The notes beneath the pieces are model-generated. The model saw only the letters and a program-made list of their open reading frames with translations. It made no database searches and was not told the DNA's origin. A stretch of DNA of 64,000 nucleotides from Mesotaenium endlicherianum (taxonomy: Eukaryota > Streptophyta > Zygnematophyceae > Zygnematales > Mesotaeniaceae), in assembly GCA_009602735.1 (NCBI GenBank), contig WELA01013420.1, positions 385,653 to 449,652 on the forward strand, given 5' to 3'. Shown piece after piece: positions 1 to 12,425 of the stretch. Within the stretch, counting starts at the first letter, position 1; each line of letters begins with the position of its first letter. The position numbers were made by a program, and so were the translations under genes.

Positions 1-1902
1 AGAAAGGAACTTTAGTCAGCATGCTGTAGATAAAGTCCTGTGTGCACTCACTTCACTAAAGGTGAAAAAGTCCTTCCTAGAACAACTTAGGAAAGCCTAC
101 CTTAATGACCCAACATTTGTGTCGTGCTACTGCACTCGGGTATAAGCTTAAGGGAGGGTCTGGGTGACTGAAACCACTTCAGGCAGGCTGAAGCTGGTCA
201 TTCCTAATAACTTGGAAATAAGGTCTCTCTTACTGAGTCAAGCGCATGACAGTCTCCTGGGTGGACACTTGGGGCAAGCCAAAACTGTTGGCAAATTGGC
301 AAAACATTATCATTGGGAGGGGTTACCTCGAGAGCTCTTGAAATATGTCAAGTCCTGTGACCATTGTCAGAGAAATAAGTCTCGGCACACACCACCCGGA
401 GGTCTCTTGCAACCGCTGCCATCCCAGCTGGACGCTGGGAAACTATATCCATGGACTGGGTGGTCTCACTACCAAGAACTGCCAATGGGCATGATTCAAT
501 ACTGGTAGTCGTGGATAAACTGACAAAAATGGTCATTTTTATCCCCACAACTGTCAAAGTGACTGCGCTCGAAACAGCGAGACAGTTTTACAACCATGTA
601 GTATGCCAACATGGGCTACCTACTAATATCATCTCAGACAGAGACTCAAAATTCACCTCTAAGTTCTGGAGAGCTTTAATGGGGTTAATGGGAGTCAAAC
701 AGCTGCTCACCACAGCAAACCACCCTCAGACTGATGGGCAGAATGAAAGAACTAACCGAGTTCTGCAGGAGGTGCTGAGAGCATATATTAACCAAAAACA
801 AGATAATTGGGATGACCTGTTGCCTCAAATTCAGTTTGCGGTCAACAGTGCGGTGCACGCGTCAACGGGCAAGACTCCTTTCAAACTCAGCCTGGGTAGA
901 GTCCCTAAGTCTCCTCTAGATGTGCTAGGGCACTCTTTAACTCACCCTGAAGGGATTGACAACCCGGTCTCCCTCCAGTTAACTCAGGAGTTTGCTGACA
1001 CCCTGTCAGAAGTCCAACNTGTCAGAATTCCAACGAAACTTGCACAAGGCCCAAGAAAACCAACAAAAATACGCTAACCAACACCGTCGGGAACTGACAT
1101 TTTCCAAGGGAGCTTTAGTCAAACTGCATTCTCAGCACCTGTACCTCCCTGGTGTGGTCAAGAAAAAGCTTGGCCCTGTCTGGGTCGGTCCATATTCGGT
1201 GGTCCGACGTGTCGGTCAGAATGCTTACAAACTGAACATGTCAGCTGAATACAAGGGGCACCCGGTCTTTAATGTCTCCTTCCTGGAACCGTACATCAAA
1301 GGTGATACACTGTTCACAGGTCGGTTCCCTGTCCAACCGGGACCNTCCAACCGGGACCGGTCCCCGCGGTCCGGCACGGCGATCCTGAGGAATATGAGGT
1401 CGAGGAGATTTTAGACGCTCGCTCGGTCCGTCGATCGTCTAAATATGTCATGAAGTACCTCATCCGATGGAAAGGTTACGATGCCTCTGGGGACACTTGG
1501 GAATTTAAAGATCAGCTGACCCATGCCAAAGGGGCGTTAAAACGGTTCCACCTTCGGGCGGCTGGGGCACCTACCTAACAGTCATTTCAGTTGACACGGG
1601 AAGGTGACAGGAGGTCCCGTCTCCATATAAGTTGGAGGAAGATGTGACAGTTAGTGACAGTTGTGACAGGCAGCCCACCTTTAAATTTAAGTTGGAGGGA
1701 GTGGTAGTCTCTGATCACCATATTACCCACTCAACCTGCGCTCACACTCACTTGCTCTCCAACTCAATTTTTCCTTATATTCGCTCACACCAGGTATTCC
1801 ACTCTAGGAACTCTCCCGATCGCGTCCCTCTTCATCAAGGGCACTCAGTAGCGGCAAAATATCATGACTTCACTAACTGCATTGTGTTTATGATTGAGCA
1901 GG

Positions 1903-2769
1903 ATGACTCAAAAGTCGGAACTCAAGAGGAAGAGAAGGGCGGAAGAGGCACATGCAGAATACTTGCAATTCCGTGGAGACATCGAATCATCTTCCATCAC
2001 CGCTCGGGAATCACAACGACTCCAACAACAGCGGGAGGCACAGAAGAAGAAGGAGGAGGAACAGGCCAGACTGAGGCAGGAAGAAATGGACAAAAAAGCT
2101 GCAGAGGAGGCTAAGAAAGCAGAGGAGGAGAGGCAAGCTGAGGAGAAGCGGAAGCAGCAGGCTGAAGAAGAAGAGGTCAGTAGGATATTCTTTTTCTCGG
2201 GAGGAGCTGGAGCAGCGGACAGAGGAGACCCCAGAAGTCTCAGAGGAACCCGAGGAGGCGGAGTTGGAGGAAGACGAGGAGGAAGGCTAGGAGGAGGACA
2301 CTAGCCCCGCCGTGATCCTGACACCTGCCACATCCCTGTAAGGGAGAAGACGGGGTGGGCCCCGCCGCAACTCGCTCAAGAGGAGGATATCACTTGGCTG
2401 GGGACTGCCAGAGGACAAAGCCCATCTCCAGGCAAGGAGACCCAGTCGGACAGGGCAGACGAGAGGGCTGCTCGGGAGATAGCCAGGGGTCTGCCAGCAT
2501 CTCCCTCGCAGAGAGGGCATGTACCCTTGGCTCATGTCATGCAACATCCTTCCGGGATGCCGGTATATGTACCTGTCAATTTGAGGGCTGCCCAGGAGAA
2601 GGTTGCCTCCCTTCAGCTTCAAACTGTGCAGGAGGAAACAGCCCAGTTACTGCGTTCTCCGCCGGGTCCTTACACGGAACCCCCTTCTCTGACAGGCTTC
2701 AAAAGACCCCAAGACAGGAGGAGGTCTAACTCCCCTGAGCATAGGGCCTCAGGAGCATCTCCCTCCTAA
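1903..2769 (+). pseudogene. ORF3 remnant of A1 (coiled-coil protein)
   Basis: The region encodes an N-terminal block very rich in Glu, Lys, Ala and Gln, typical of a long coiled coil. It ends with a Pro/Ser/Arg-rich tail similar to the tails of ORF3 in A2 and A3. The middle of the protein seen in A2 and A3 is largely absent here. The ATG at 1903 follows GAGCAG|G, an acceptor-like site found at the same place in the other copies. Function is unknown. Confidence 0.75.
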
Positions 2770-2854
2770 GGGCAGCAGACTGGGGATAAGAGGGACAGCA
2801 CGCTGTTATTAGTGATAGTGTTGTCGAGGCGAGAACATGATAAGTTGGAGGGAT

Positions 2855-3574
2855 TGTAATGAATCAGTATACTGGTTGATATAATATTCATTTAAATAAT
2901 ATAGTTAAATAAGTTCAGCCTGCTGAACTCTAGTTAACAATCAGTCTGCTGGACTTTATACTTAATATCAGTTTAATGACTTGGCCGGAAGTAGCAGGCT
3001 GAGGTCACCTTAAGTCAGCTTGCTGACACATTCTTTGACAGCCAGCTGACTTCCGTACTCGGTAGCAGCGAACTGCCTCGATATGCATCTAAGTGTGGTA
3101 TGCTAGATGAATGGCCAGATGACATCCCTATGATGGATGGCGATTCGGGATGATGGGAGATGGCGGTGGATTTGGTTAACCGAGGTCCTACCAACGTGGT
3201 TAACTCCCGGGTAGGCGGTGCCATCGCACTGACCGTTGAACAGTAAACTCATTCCATGTACATACGCTAGACATTGCTCTCGGGTTCGGCATTCGGAGAC
3301 GAGGCCAACTCTCTTGTACAGCTTACTGAGAGAGATCTGAATCCAAGGCGAGAAGCCATTGATACGCACTGTCTTCTAACCTTGCTTATGTATGAGTTTA
3401 CTGATTTGCATCATTGATGCTAGTTGACTCGCATTTGACTTACGAGTATTATTCCCTGCTAGTGTATTGTCCTTTGCCGTTAAACCAATTAACGGAAATA
3501 CCATAAAGATTACTTGCTGATATAAAGATCTTTATTAATTGTTAATCGCCTATTTGGTAAGACGATTCATTTCA
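2855..3574 (+). repeat. 3' LTR of A1
   Basis: It starts TGTAATGAATC and ends GATTCATTTCA, the imperfect inverted ends seen in all family-A LTRs. The 720-bp length matches the A2 LTRs (718 and 719 bp). The purine stretch GTTGGAGGGAT lies directly before it, as in A2, so this is the downstream LTR. Confidence 0.95.
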
Positions 3575-3681
3575 CCAAGCCTCCCTTCGTTGGATTAATC
3601 AACAATTCAGGCAGAGGTTGGCTGCAGAAAAAGGGCGACAAAGCCAGAGGGCAAGCATGGCACGCTAGTCATGGAGCTCAC

Positions 3682-3777
3682 CTGAAGCTTGGCGCCCAGC
3701 TCGCTGAGCTTCTTGTGCGCCTCAACGTACTCGTGGAAGAAGGCCTTCTTGTCGTTCAGGTACTTCTCGGCTGCGGG
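3682..3777 (-). CDS. APX: Ascorbate peroxidase, single near-C-terminal exon
   Basis: A 96-bp, 32-codon exon is bounded on the minus strand by an acceptor (GTGGCAG| before CCC) and a donor (CTTCAG|GTGAGC). Its translation contains AAEKYLNDKKAFF and EAHKKLSELGAK, which match the C-terminal part of plant class I heme peroxidases (EKYAxDxxAFFxDYAEAHxKLSxLGA). The GAK ending resembles chloroplast or membrane-bound forms, in which the next exon starts with DPPEG. The enzyme reduces H2O2 with ascorbate. No other APX exon was recognised: the downstream side runs into retroelement A1, and the upstream side is CT-rich. It may be an exon of a gene with very long introns, or an orphan fragment. The family match is strong; gene integrity is unknown. 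Confidence 0.8.
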
Positions 3778-3828
3778 CTGCCACGCACGTGCCATGCAAG
3801 AGTGGGTGGAGTCAGCACATCGACATCT

Positions 3829-4440
3829 GCCAGAGCCTGCAAGAGGCAAAGAGTGTACAGGCAGCAACAGGCTGCGCTGCACATCCCTGCCCGTTCCCTC
3901 CTCCCTCCTGCTTCCTCCCTCCCTGCCTACTCTCCTCCCTCCTCCCTCCTTCCTCCTCCCTCTCCCTCGCCTAACCTGCTCCTTTCTACACAGCCTCTCT
4001 GCCCTCTACCCTGCCCTGCCCTGCCCCAGACAGCCCCTGCACAGACCTCTCCACACGCTAAAACAGGAGGCAGGGTCAGCCCCTGGACGCACTAAGGAGG
4101 GCGAGAAGGGGTGCAAATGCTTGTGTTGCAGCCCCCTCATGATTGCCAGCCCCGCGAGAGGAGCAGCCCCCCCACCCCCCCGCCCAGCAAAACAAGCCAA
4201 AGCCTGCTGCCAGAGCTTGCAAGAGACGGAGAGTGTGCAGGCAACAGCAGGCAGCGTTGCACATCCTTGATCGCTCCCTACTCTCTCTTGCTTCCTTCCT
4301 CCCTGCCCACTCTCTCCTCCCTCCTACCTCCTATCTCCTACCTTCTCCCTCCTCCCGCCTGCTCCCATCTGCACACCTCTGAGCCTGCAAGGGAGAGTGT
4401 GCAGGCAGCAGCAGGCAGCGCTGCACATCCCTGCCTGCTC
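3829..4440 (+). repeat. Three dispersed copies of a ~60-75 bp repeat in CT-rich DNA
   Basis: Copies begin near 3829, 4209 and 4381. Each has the order GCCTGCAAG, GAGAGTGTGCAGGC, GCAGCAGGC, GCTGCACATCC, followed by a polypyrimidine tract made of CCCTCC units. The CT-rich tracts extend over about 3890-4560. This is probably intronic, because the ascorbate-peroxidase exon lies just to the left on the minus strand. Reading frames across it are low-complexity artefacts. Confidence 0.7.
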
Positions 4441-4559
4441 CCCCCTCCCTCCTCTTTCCTCCCTCCCTGCCCTCTCTCTCCTCCCTCCTCCCTCCTCCCT
4501 TGCCTAGCCTGATCTCTTCCGCACACCCTCTCTGCCTTCCCTTGCCTCCCCTATCGGAT

Positions 4560-6000
<1,441 letters not shown>

Positions 6001-6026
6001 GGCGCGCAGATGTGCAAAAAAGTTTC

Positions 6027-6098
6027 GTACGCTTGATACGCACATACCAACTTTATACACTAAATTTAGCGTATCAAGAGCGTCAAATACGCGTACGG
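6027..6098. repeat. Imperfect inverted repeat / potential hairpin
   Basis: The outer arms are CGTACGC and GCGTACG; the inner arms are TTGATACGC and GCGTATCAA. They enclose about 22 bases, with a bulge on the right side. It lies about 25 bp upstream of the first plausible ATG of the transposase-like remnant and could be a subterminal or cruciform-forming site of that DNA transposon. Confidence 0.55.
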
Positions 6099-6120
6099 CG
6101 TAACCCTGTTTCCATCATCA

Positions 6121-8648
6121 TGCCTGACAAAGAGCAATGCCGAATGTGCCTCAAGTTGTATGCTCAAAGGGGCCTGCTGAACCACAAATGCCGTCCTCAG
6201 TTTACTCCCGAGCGATTCCTATACCTTCATGCCCCCTCTTCTGTGCTTATCAAGTCTCCCGTCTTTCCCACTCCTACTGGAGAACCTTGAGTTGTTCAAC
6301 TTGCAGTACCTGAAATGGCAACCACTATCCTTCAACCATACCTTCACGCTCCCTCCCATGTGCCTATCAGGTCACCTGTCTTTCCCACTCCTCTGGAAGA
6401 ATCTTTAATTATTCAACTTGCAGTACATCAGATGCCAAGCACTATCCTTGGTGTCCCTCCCTCTCAGGATGCCGCTATTCAACCCATGACGGGTGTGCTG
6501 AAAATACTGTTGATCTCATGGATGAAGACCTAGAAAACCCTCTGAAACCTCAACCAGGGAACACTGCGGTAGAGGAATATGTCAATATGAATGTCTTATG
6601 TCAAGAACACCACAACAGCACACAACCCTGGAAGTTGCAGGGACTAGCAACGAGACTTGCGATCATGGTCCCACAGTAGACAATGATGCTCAAGGACTCC
6701 AGAGTGAGGGTGGGCAGGATCAAGAGAGGGTGCACGAGAGGGTGTGGGTCACAGCAGAGATTGGGACATACCTCCTTGAGGCTAAGCCTGCCTCCTTTAG
6801 AATATACGGTAACCTCACTACGCTGGTCCACTGAAACAGCTACACAACAACGGCACAACTAAGTCAGATTGGCTTAACCATCATGCACATTTTTGTAGTG
6901 AATTTTGCACTGAGAGAGATGCGGCAAAGTGTACGCCTACTGTTATGAGAAACACAGCATCTAAGGTGGAAAAAATTGACGTGCAAGAGGTGTGGTTGGC
7001 TGCCAGCAAACTCAAGCTTCACTATACCAGTGTAACTGACAGTCTAGCAAAATTTCTCGGAGACAGTGCATTCTGCAAGGATATCCACTGGAAGCAGGAG
7101 CTCAGAGTAGATGGCAAGATTACTGGCGTGTGGAACTCGCCCTTTGTCACCGAAGGCCCCTTCTTCAGGGATTACTCTGTGTGTACAAGAGTGCAGGGGG
7201 ACGCGAAGCTGCTAAATCTGGGGGATTGCATCCTCATCAAAGGTATTCTCAGCTCTTTTTGCTCCATCCACCTTTTGCACCCTATTGGTGTTGTACTTCC
7301 CATGCCACAACACTCTCCTGCTTTAGTTCCTTGTGAAACCTGCATGGCTAATCTTGTGTTCCTCAAACGCGCTTCTGTTTCCTGCAGGTGTGCACAAAAC
7401 CGAGGTGGCCATTTTGCGGGGCATCTGGTGGTCGGATAGCCGAAAGACAGATTGCCCGCCGTACCTGCAGGTGCAGCTATTTCGTTACTCTTAGGGTACT
7501 TTAGGTGAGCTTCTTCTGTGCGATGAGCATTGAGAAAAGGAGCGTAGGGCCTTCAACAGTGTTCGGCATATGCAATGTTCTTCGCCATCCCATTGTTGGG
7601 GAACGGACCAGGGACAGGGGCTTTGACATGGGCGGGGTCGTGTTGTTCTGGTGCAATAAGGAGGTAGCACCCGGCAATATTGTGCCTACTCCCCTCAGAC
7701 ATGATGCTCTAGAAACTCTTGTAAACAAGGAATTAGAGGAATACAACCATAGGAACTTACCTGTCGTCAACCTCGCAATCAGCCTGTTTGCAGATGACTT
7801 TGGTGTGTACAAGAGGAAGAGGAAGTCTGTGGGCGGGTATTATTTTCAAATTCAAAATCTGGATGGTGAAGTCATACGGGACACGAGGAACATCAGGATT
7901 ATTTGCTTTGCTGATAAAGAGGCCCATCCAGATGAAGTCATGGCCCACCTAGTAGCAGTCGACCTAAAACTGCTAGAGAAAGGAGTGTGAATGTTCTTTG
8001 CCCCCTTAGATCAAGAGTGCTTGGTGAGGGTCAAAACCTTGTTCTGTCAAGACGCGCCACAGAGGATGAAGAACATGCACCTCACTGGCCAGGGCAGCAA
8101 CTACCCGTGTCCCAGCTGTAACATGAGGAAGGAGAACTTGGACATCACGCAGGCTCCCCATGAGGGGGACTTGGGTTTGAAAGAGGATGCTAGGCAGTTC
8201 AATGAAGCCATGAAATAGCAGGTTACACTGAGGGAGAAAGAGGCGTATAGGCCCTCGGGTAGGGGTTACAGCGGCACCCCTAATCTCTTAGAGGCATTGG
8301 CGCACTTTGACAGGTTCGTACAGATGGGCTCGGATATTTTCCACCTCATCTGCCTTGGTGTCATCAGGGCGCTGTGTACTCTCACTTTCGAAAAGAGTCC
8401 TTGGAGTCCTTTTGAGAAGGAAGCTTTGCAGTTTAGGGCAGAGGGGTTGAAGGATCCTAGAGGGAGAGCTAAGTTGAAGGACCTTGTGGAACATTTCAAG
8501 ACGTTCACAGGCATGACCTTCTTGAGTCTGTTGTCAGTAATGCCTTTGCTGTTGCGTCTTTTTTGCCATCCTTCCGTGCGAGTGGGCCACCAGAGGGTTA
8601 ATGTTAACTTCGACACCAAGATGTTCACGAAGAGAGTAAAAGTAGTAG
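6121..8648 (+). pseudogene. TNP2/Plavaka-like (CACTA superfamily) transposase remnant
   Basis: The ATG at 6121 opens with a small Cys/His finger (CRMCLKLYAQRGLLNHKC). Further right come a block around 6945-7250, a likely intron (donor AAAG|GTATTC near 7242, acceptor CTGCAG near 7387), and a long block from about 7505 to 8640. That block contains LFADDFGVYKRKRKSVGGYY, PCPSCN and DIFHLICLGVIRAL. The pattern of an acidic DDF motif, a Gly-Gly-Tyr stretch, a CxxC and a D.xH..LGV.K/R-like segment is that of TNP2-type transposases of CACTA and Plavaka elements. In-frame stops at about 7988 and 8216 and several frame changes show that it is dead. The right side is cut by the B1 retroelement at 8649. 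The superfamily assignment is by motif order only. Confidence 0.5.
6221..6452 (+). repeat. 117-bp tandem duplication, two copies
   Basis: The unit starting ATACCTTCA at 6221 recurs at 6338. Each copy encodes a YLHAPSxVxIxSPVFPTP-like peptide, so the duplication lies inside the former N-terminal coding part of the transposase-like gene. The second copy has diverged by roughly a sixth of its positions by eye. Confidence 0.75.
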
Positions 8649-9212
8649 TGTAGTGAAATAGATAGATAAAGTGCTTAGTAAAATACAGCGTTCAGAAGTA
8701 TGTATCGTGGAGTGAAACAGATAGAGACAGTACTTAGTAAAATAGAATATTTGATCTATTCAAGACAAGGATCTTTGAACACAAGTGGTAGCTTCTTGAA
8801 AGAGAGATGGCTTCTTGAAAGTTGATATATTTCTGGAATTTGGCAAGTACAAGAGTGATTCTCGAATGCCTTTTTATGTTCTAGCTCTTGTTTATATACT
8901 TGCTACATAAGTAATTTTTAGGAAGGTGCATGTTGATGTGTTGGCACCCAACACATCCCAAAACTTACCACCTCTTTTTAGAATAATGTACACATGTCCT
9001 TTTGACCTAAAAATGGCACATTTGACTTTTGCCACATGGAGTTCTTCTAGGTCTTTCCTCCAACTTTGAAAATGCCTTAGAAGGTTCAAAGGACATGAAC
9101 CAAGTCGCTAGAGTATCTATTCACACTTGAATCCACACAATACTACTTTAAGTATATTCAAAAAGCATTAAAAATAAAAGCAAATTAATATATGAAAACT
9201 CAAATCACTACA
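8649..9212 (-). repeat. 3' LTR of B1 with a partial duplication at its edge
   Basis: In plus-strand orientation it starts TGTAGTGAAA and ends TCACTACA, the inverted ends of family B. It is 564 bp, about 60 bp longer than the 503-bp LTRs of B2. The extra length is a second, diverged copy of the terminal ~60 bp: TGTAGTGAAATAGATAG at 8649 and TGGAGTGAAACAGATAG at about 8709. The 3' purine tract is just inside at 9213-9225. Confidence 0.88.
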
Positions 9213-9252
9213 TCACTCCCTCGACAGAAAAAGCGACGTCTCGGCGCGTGAA

Positions 9253-9380
9253 GTCAGGTCTTACACATGTGGAGCAGACTAGTCAACAGGTTCAAGTAAG
9301 GTGCCACACTTGTGAAGAGGATTAGTCAAAGGCGCCTAGTCAGGTGCTACACATGTAAGGTAGACTAGGCAAGGTCGTAG
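9253..9380 (-). repeat. Three ~43-bp tandem repeats near the B1 3' LTR
   Basis: The same array is seen in B2 at 46923-47050. Each unit carries TACACATGT or a variant and ACTAGTCAA. It lies between pol and the 3' LTR, close to the polypurine tract. Confidence 0.75.
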
Positions 9381-9914
9381 GTGGTGTGCCCTTATTGGCT
9401 AGCCTACTCCTTGATAATACGGAAAACAGTACAAGTTGGCCCAGAATCTGCCACGGATTCAAAAATTCATATATATTCATAGCGTCCACATAACTGCTCC
9501 AAATTGAAACATTTTAGTGCCACACGGAGCGCTTAAAGAAATCTACCAGGGCACCAAATTTGAGAGCATTCCAAAATTTCTGGAGTGTAGTCGAGAGCAG
9601 AGAGAGTAGGGACTCCTCCAAATATGTGCACGGACTTTTGAAAACAGAAGTCCTTTTATGCTTCTCCAAATTTTGTAAAGTTAGTCTCTAAATAGGCACA
9701 GTAAGGTCTTCTACCATAGTCTTGACTCTCAAAGCATTCCAAGTTCAGGGGAGGGCACAACGTCAGAAGGCATATTCTGCCCTACTAATGCCAGCAGCCT
9801 GACCCCCTTCTATTGAGAGCATCATATCTCTCTCACCAATGCTCCATATTGAGCAAACTTGGATTGTAAATGGCCGGCTACTCATGGACTACATTCAAGT
9901 AAAATTTTAGAATT

Positions 9915-12425
9915 TCATATGAAGAGACCTATCAACAGTATCAGTTTTAGTGTTCTCTCCAGAAATTGCGAGAAGAGAAGAGTGTCTAATGTCAATGTTT
10001 TCTCTTTCTGGTTCCTTGCAGGCTGCCTCCAAGGGGTCTTTTGCTGCTTCTTGATGGTGACAGGCTGCCTCCCTAAAGTCTTTGGGCTTCTAATAGAGAG
10101 ACTTGGGGCTGGTCCAAGATGGAGGTTGACGGCATGGAAGCGTCTCAACTTTCTCTGAACTTTGTCAAGGTAGTGCGCCGCCCCCCAACTATTCTCCGAA
10201 TCTGGATATCCTTTCCACTTGATCAAGTATTGCTGTCGTCTCCTAGAATGTCTCATAGCCAATATGTCTTCCACTTTGTATCCCAAATGATCATCCACTA
10301 TTGTTGGGGCTGGTGGGATTATCACTCGTCTTGGAAACTTGTTGTCGGGTTGCACATATGGCTTGAAGAGGGAAGCGTGGAATACGGGGCCGATGTGCAT
10401 AGTCTGGGGAAGTTCTAGCTTGAAAGCAACGAGGTTGACTTGCTGGATAATCTTGGAGGGTCCCAAACACTTGGGAGAGAACTTGCTGCCGGCAGGCCTG
10501 TTGTTCAGGGAAATATTCTTGCATGATAGTAACACATTGTCACCCACTCTGTACGTAATTTTTCATCTGGATCTGTTCGCTACTCTTGCTTGAGCATCTT
10601 GCGCGTGTTGTAGAGCTTTCTTCGCTGCTGCAAGGGCTGCTTCTAATGTCTCCATAAACTTCATCAAGGCCAGCCGTGAAGCTCAGTGGCGTGGTCGGAT
10701 GGAAGCCATAGTTGAGGAAAAATGGGTACTCTTGGGTAGAGGCCTGCGTCGTGTTGTTGTAGGCAAACTCCAAGGGGTTCAAGTACATGTTCCAATCTTG
10801 CTCCAGAGTAGACACGTAGGCCTTTAGATTGGTCTTTAGGATACGATTCATACGCTTGGTTTGCCCATCTGATTGCGGGTGGTAGGCAGTGGACATATCC
10901 TACAATGTACCCAAGTTCCTGAAGAGAATTTTCCAAAAATGGCTTGTGAATCTTGGATCTCTATCCTATCCGACACAATTCTTGATGGTAGTCCATGGAG
11001 TCGGAAGATGTTGTCAAAGATGAGTCTTGCAAGTTGTGGTGCTGTAGCCGTAGTCGTCGTGGGAATANGTAGTCGTCGTGGGAATAAGATGAGCCATCTC
11101 GGTAAGTCTGTCCACCACCGTGAGTATTGCATTATGGCCTCGAGGGGTCACGGGCAGGTCCACGATAAGGTCCATTGAGATGTCCGTCCATTGCCTTTTC
11201 GAGATTGGTAGTGGTTGGAGGAGTCCTCCCGCCTTTTGTGATGAGGGCTTGACTCTTTGGCATGTGTCACAGCTCCTGCAGTATTCGTTGACTTGCTTAG
11301 ACATGCCTGGCCAACAATAAGTCCTGGCTAGAACGCCCGTGGTCTTGAGGATCCCAAAGTGTCCTCCAAGAGGGTTGTCGTGTGCTTCTCGTAGAAGCAA
11401 GAGCCGGAGGTCTAAGTCATCAGGAACACATCTCTGGCTCGTGTCTTGCCTCACCCAATTATTGCCTTCTTGCTTCTTGTATGGGTCCAAGGCTGCTTCT
11501 CCGTTCTTGTAGTAAGAGTCTCTTTCAGAGGCGACTGAAAATCTTGCCTCCTAATTCGTAAGCAAGGTTGTCGTAACCGAGTTCACTTGTAGTCTTGAGA
11601 GGGGGTCGGCTGGATTTGTCTTCCGGGGTTGGTACTGAATCGTGATGTTGTATTGTTGCAAGTATCCACTCCATCTTGCTTGTCTCCTTGAGAGATTCGG
11701 CTGCGTCTGGAGGTGCTTCAACGCCTCGTGGTCCGTAGTGACCAGCACCTTGCGTCCTTCAACGTAGCAGCGCCAAACCTTCAAGGCATGTACAATCGCC
11801 AACGCCTCTCGTTCCGTGGTTGTATAATTTTGCTCAACTGGATTTAGCTTCCTTGACTTGTAGGCAATGGGTTGCAATCCCTAGCCTTGGTCTTGGAGCA
11901 GGATTGCTCCTATTGCATAGGAAGATGCATCGGTGATGACGTGGAAGGGCCAATTTGGATTTGGACTTGGGAGTGTCCGCACCGGGAATGTCGTCAATGT
12001 TTGCTTCAGTTGTTGGAATGCTTCCTCCTCTTTCTTGGTCCAAACATATGGCTTGTCCTTCTTGAGTAGATCCGTGAGAGGGGCTGCTATGTGCGAGAAG
12101 CTCTGGATGAATCTCCTGTACCAATTGGCAAATCCCAAGAATGATTGGAGTTCTTTCTTGGTAGTGGGGGTTGGCCATTCCTCCACCACCGCGATCTTCT
12201 TGGGGTCCATCTTGATGCCATCAGCAGTCACGTGGAGACCTAGAAACTCCACTTCTTGTTTAGCAAACTCGCACTTTGACTCCTTTGCAAATACCTTGTT
12301 TTGCTTCAATACTTTGAGGACTTCTTTCAAGTGTCTTGCATGCTCTTCAAGGGTCTTCCTGTAGATAAGGATGTCGTCGATGAATACCACCACAAATCTG
12401 TCCAACATAGGCTGAAATATGGTGT
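9915..12425 (-). pseudogene. B1 pol, main part (RT, RNase H, integrase, chromodomain)
   Basis: Homologous to the B2 pol. Reverse transcriptase with a VVVFIDDIL active-site block, RNase H with a [12 protein letters not shown] block, integrase with the zinc-finger block [16 protein letters not shown], and a C-terminal chromodomain are all recognisable in the expected order. The upstream part of reverse transcriptase continues on the far side of A2 at 21218-21769. It is broken, with a few breaks. Confidence 0.9.

Larger units (their letters stand above)
1..3574 (+). mobile_element. Family-A Ty3/gypsy chromovirus copy A1, 3' part
   Basis: This is the right-hand part of a family-A element whose left part lies outside the window. 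Parts in order are the end of RNase H/integrase and the pol C-terminus (1 to about 1578), a remnant of the extra coiled-coil ORF3 (about 1903-2769), a short purine tract and the 3' LTR (2855-3574). It matches A2 closely along its length. The integrase zinc-finger and DDE regions and the chromodomain are recognisable. It is broken, with several breaks. The LTR end TTCA at 3574 marks its right border in the presumed intron of an ascorbate-peroxidase gene. Being partly outside the window, its target duplication cannot be read. Confidence 0.93.

Noticed and set aside
3689-4512. Ser/Leu/Pro-rich frames in the CT-rich region
   Set aside because: They are translations of polypyrimidine tracts with no start context or homology; low-complexity artefact.
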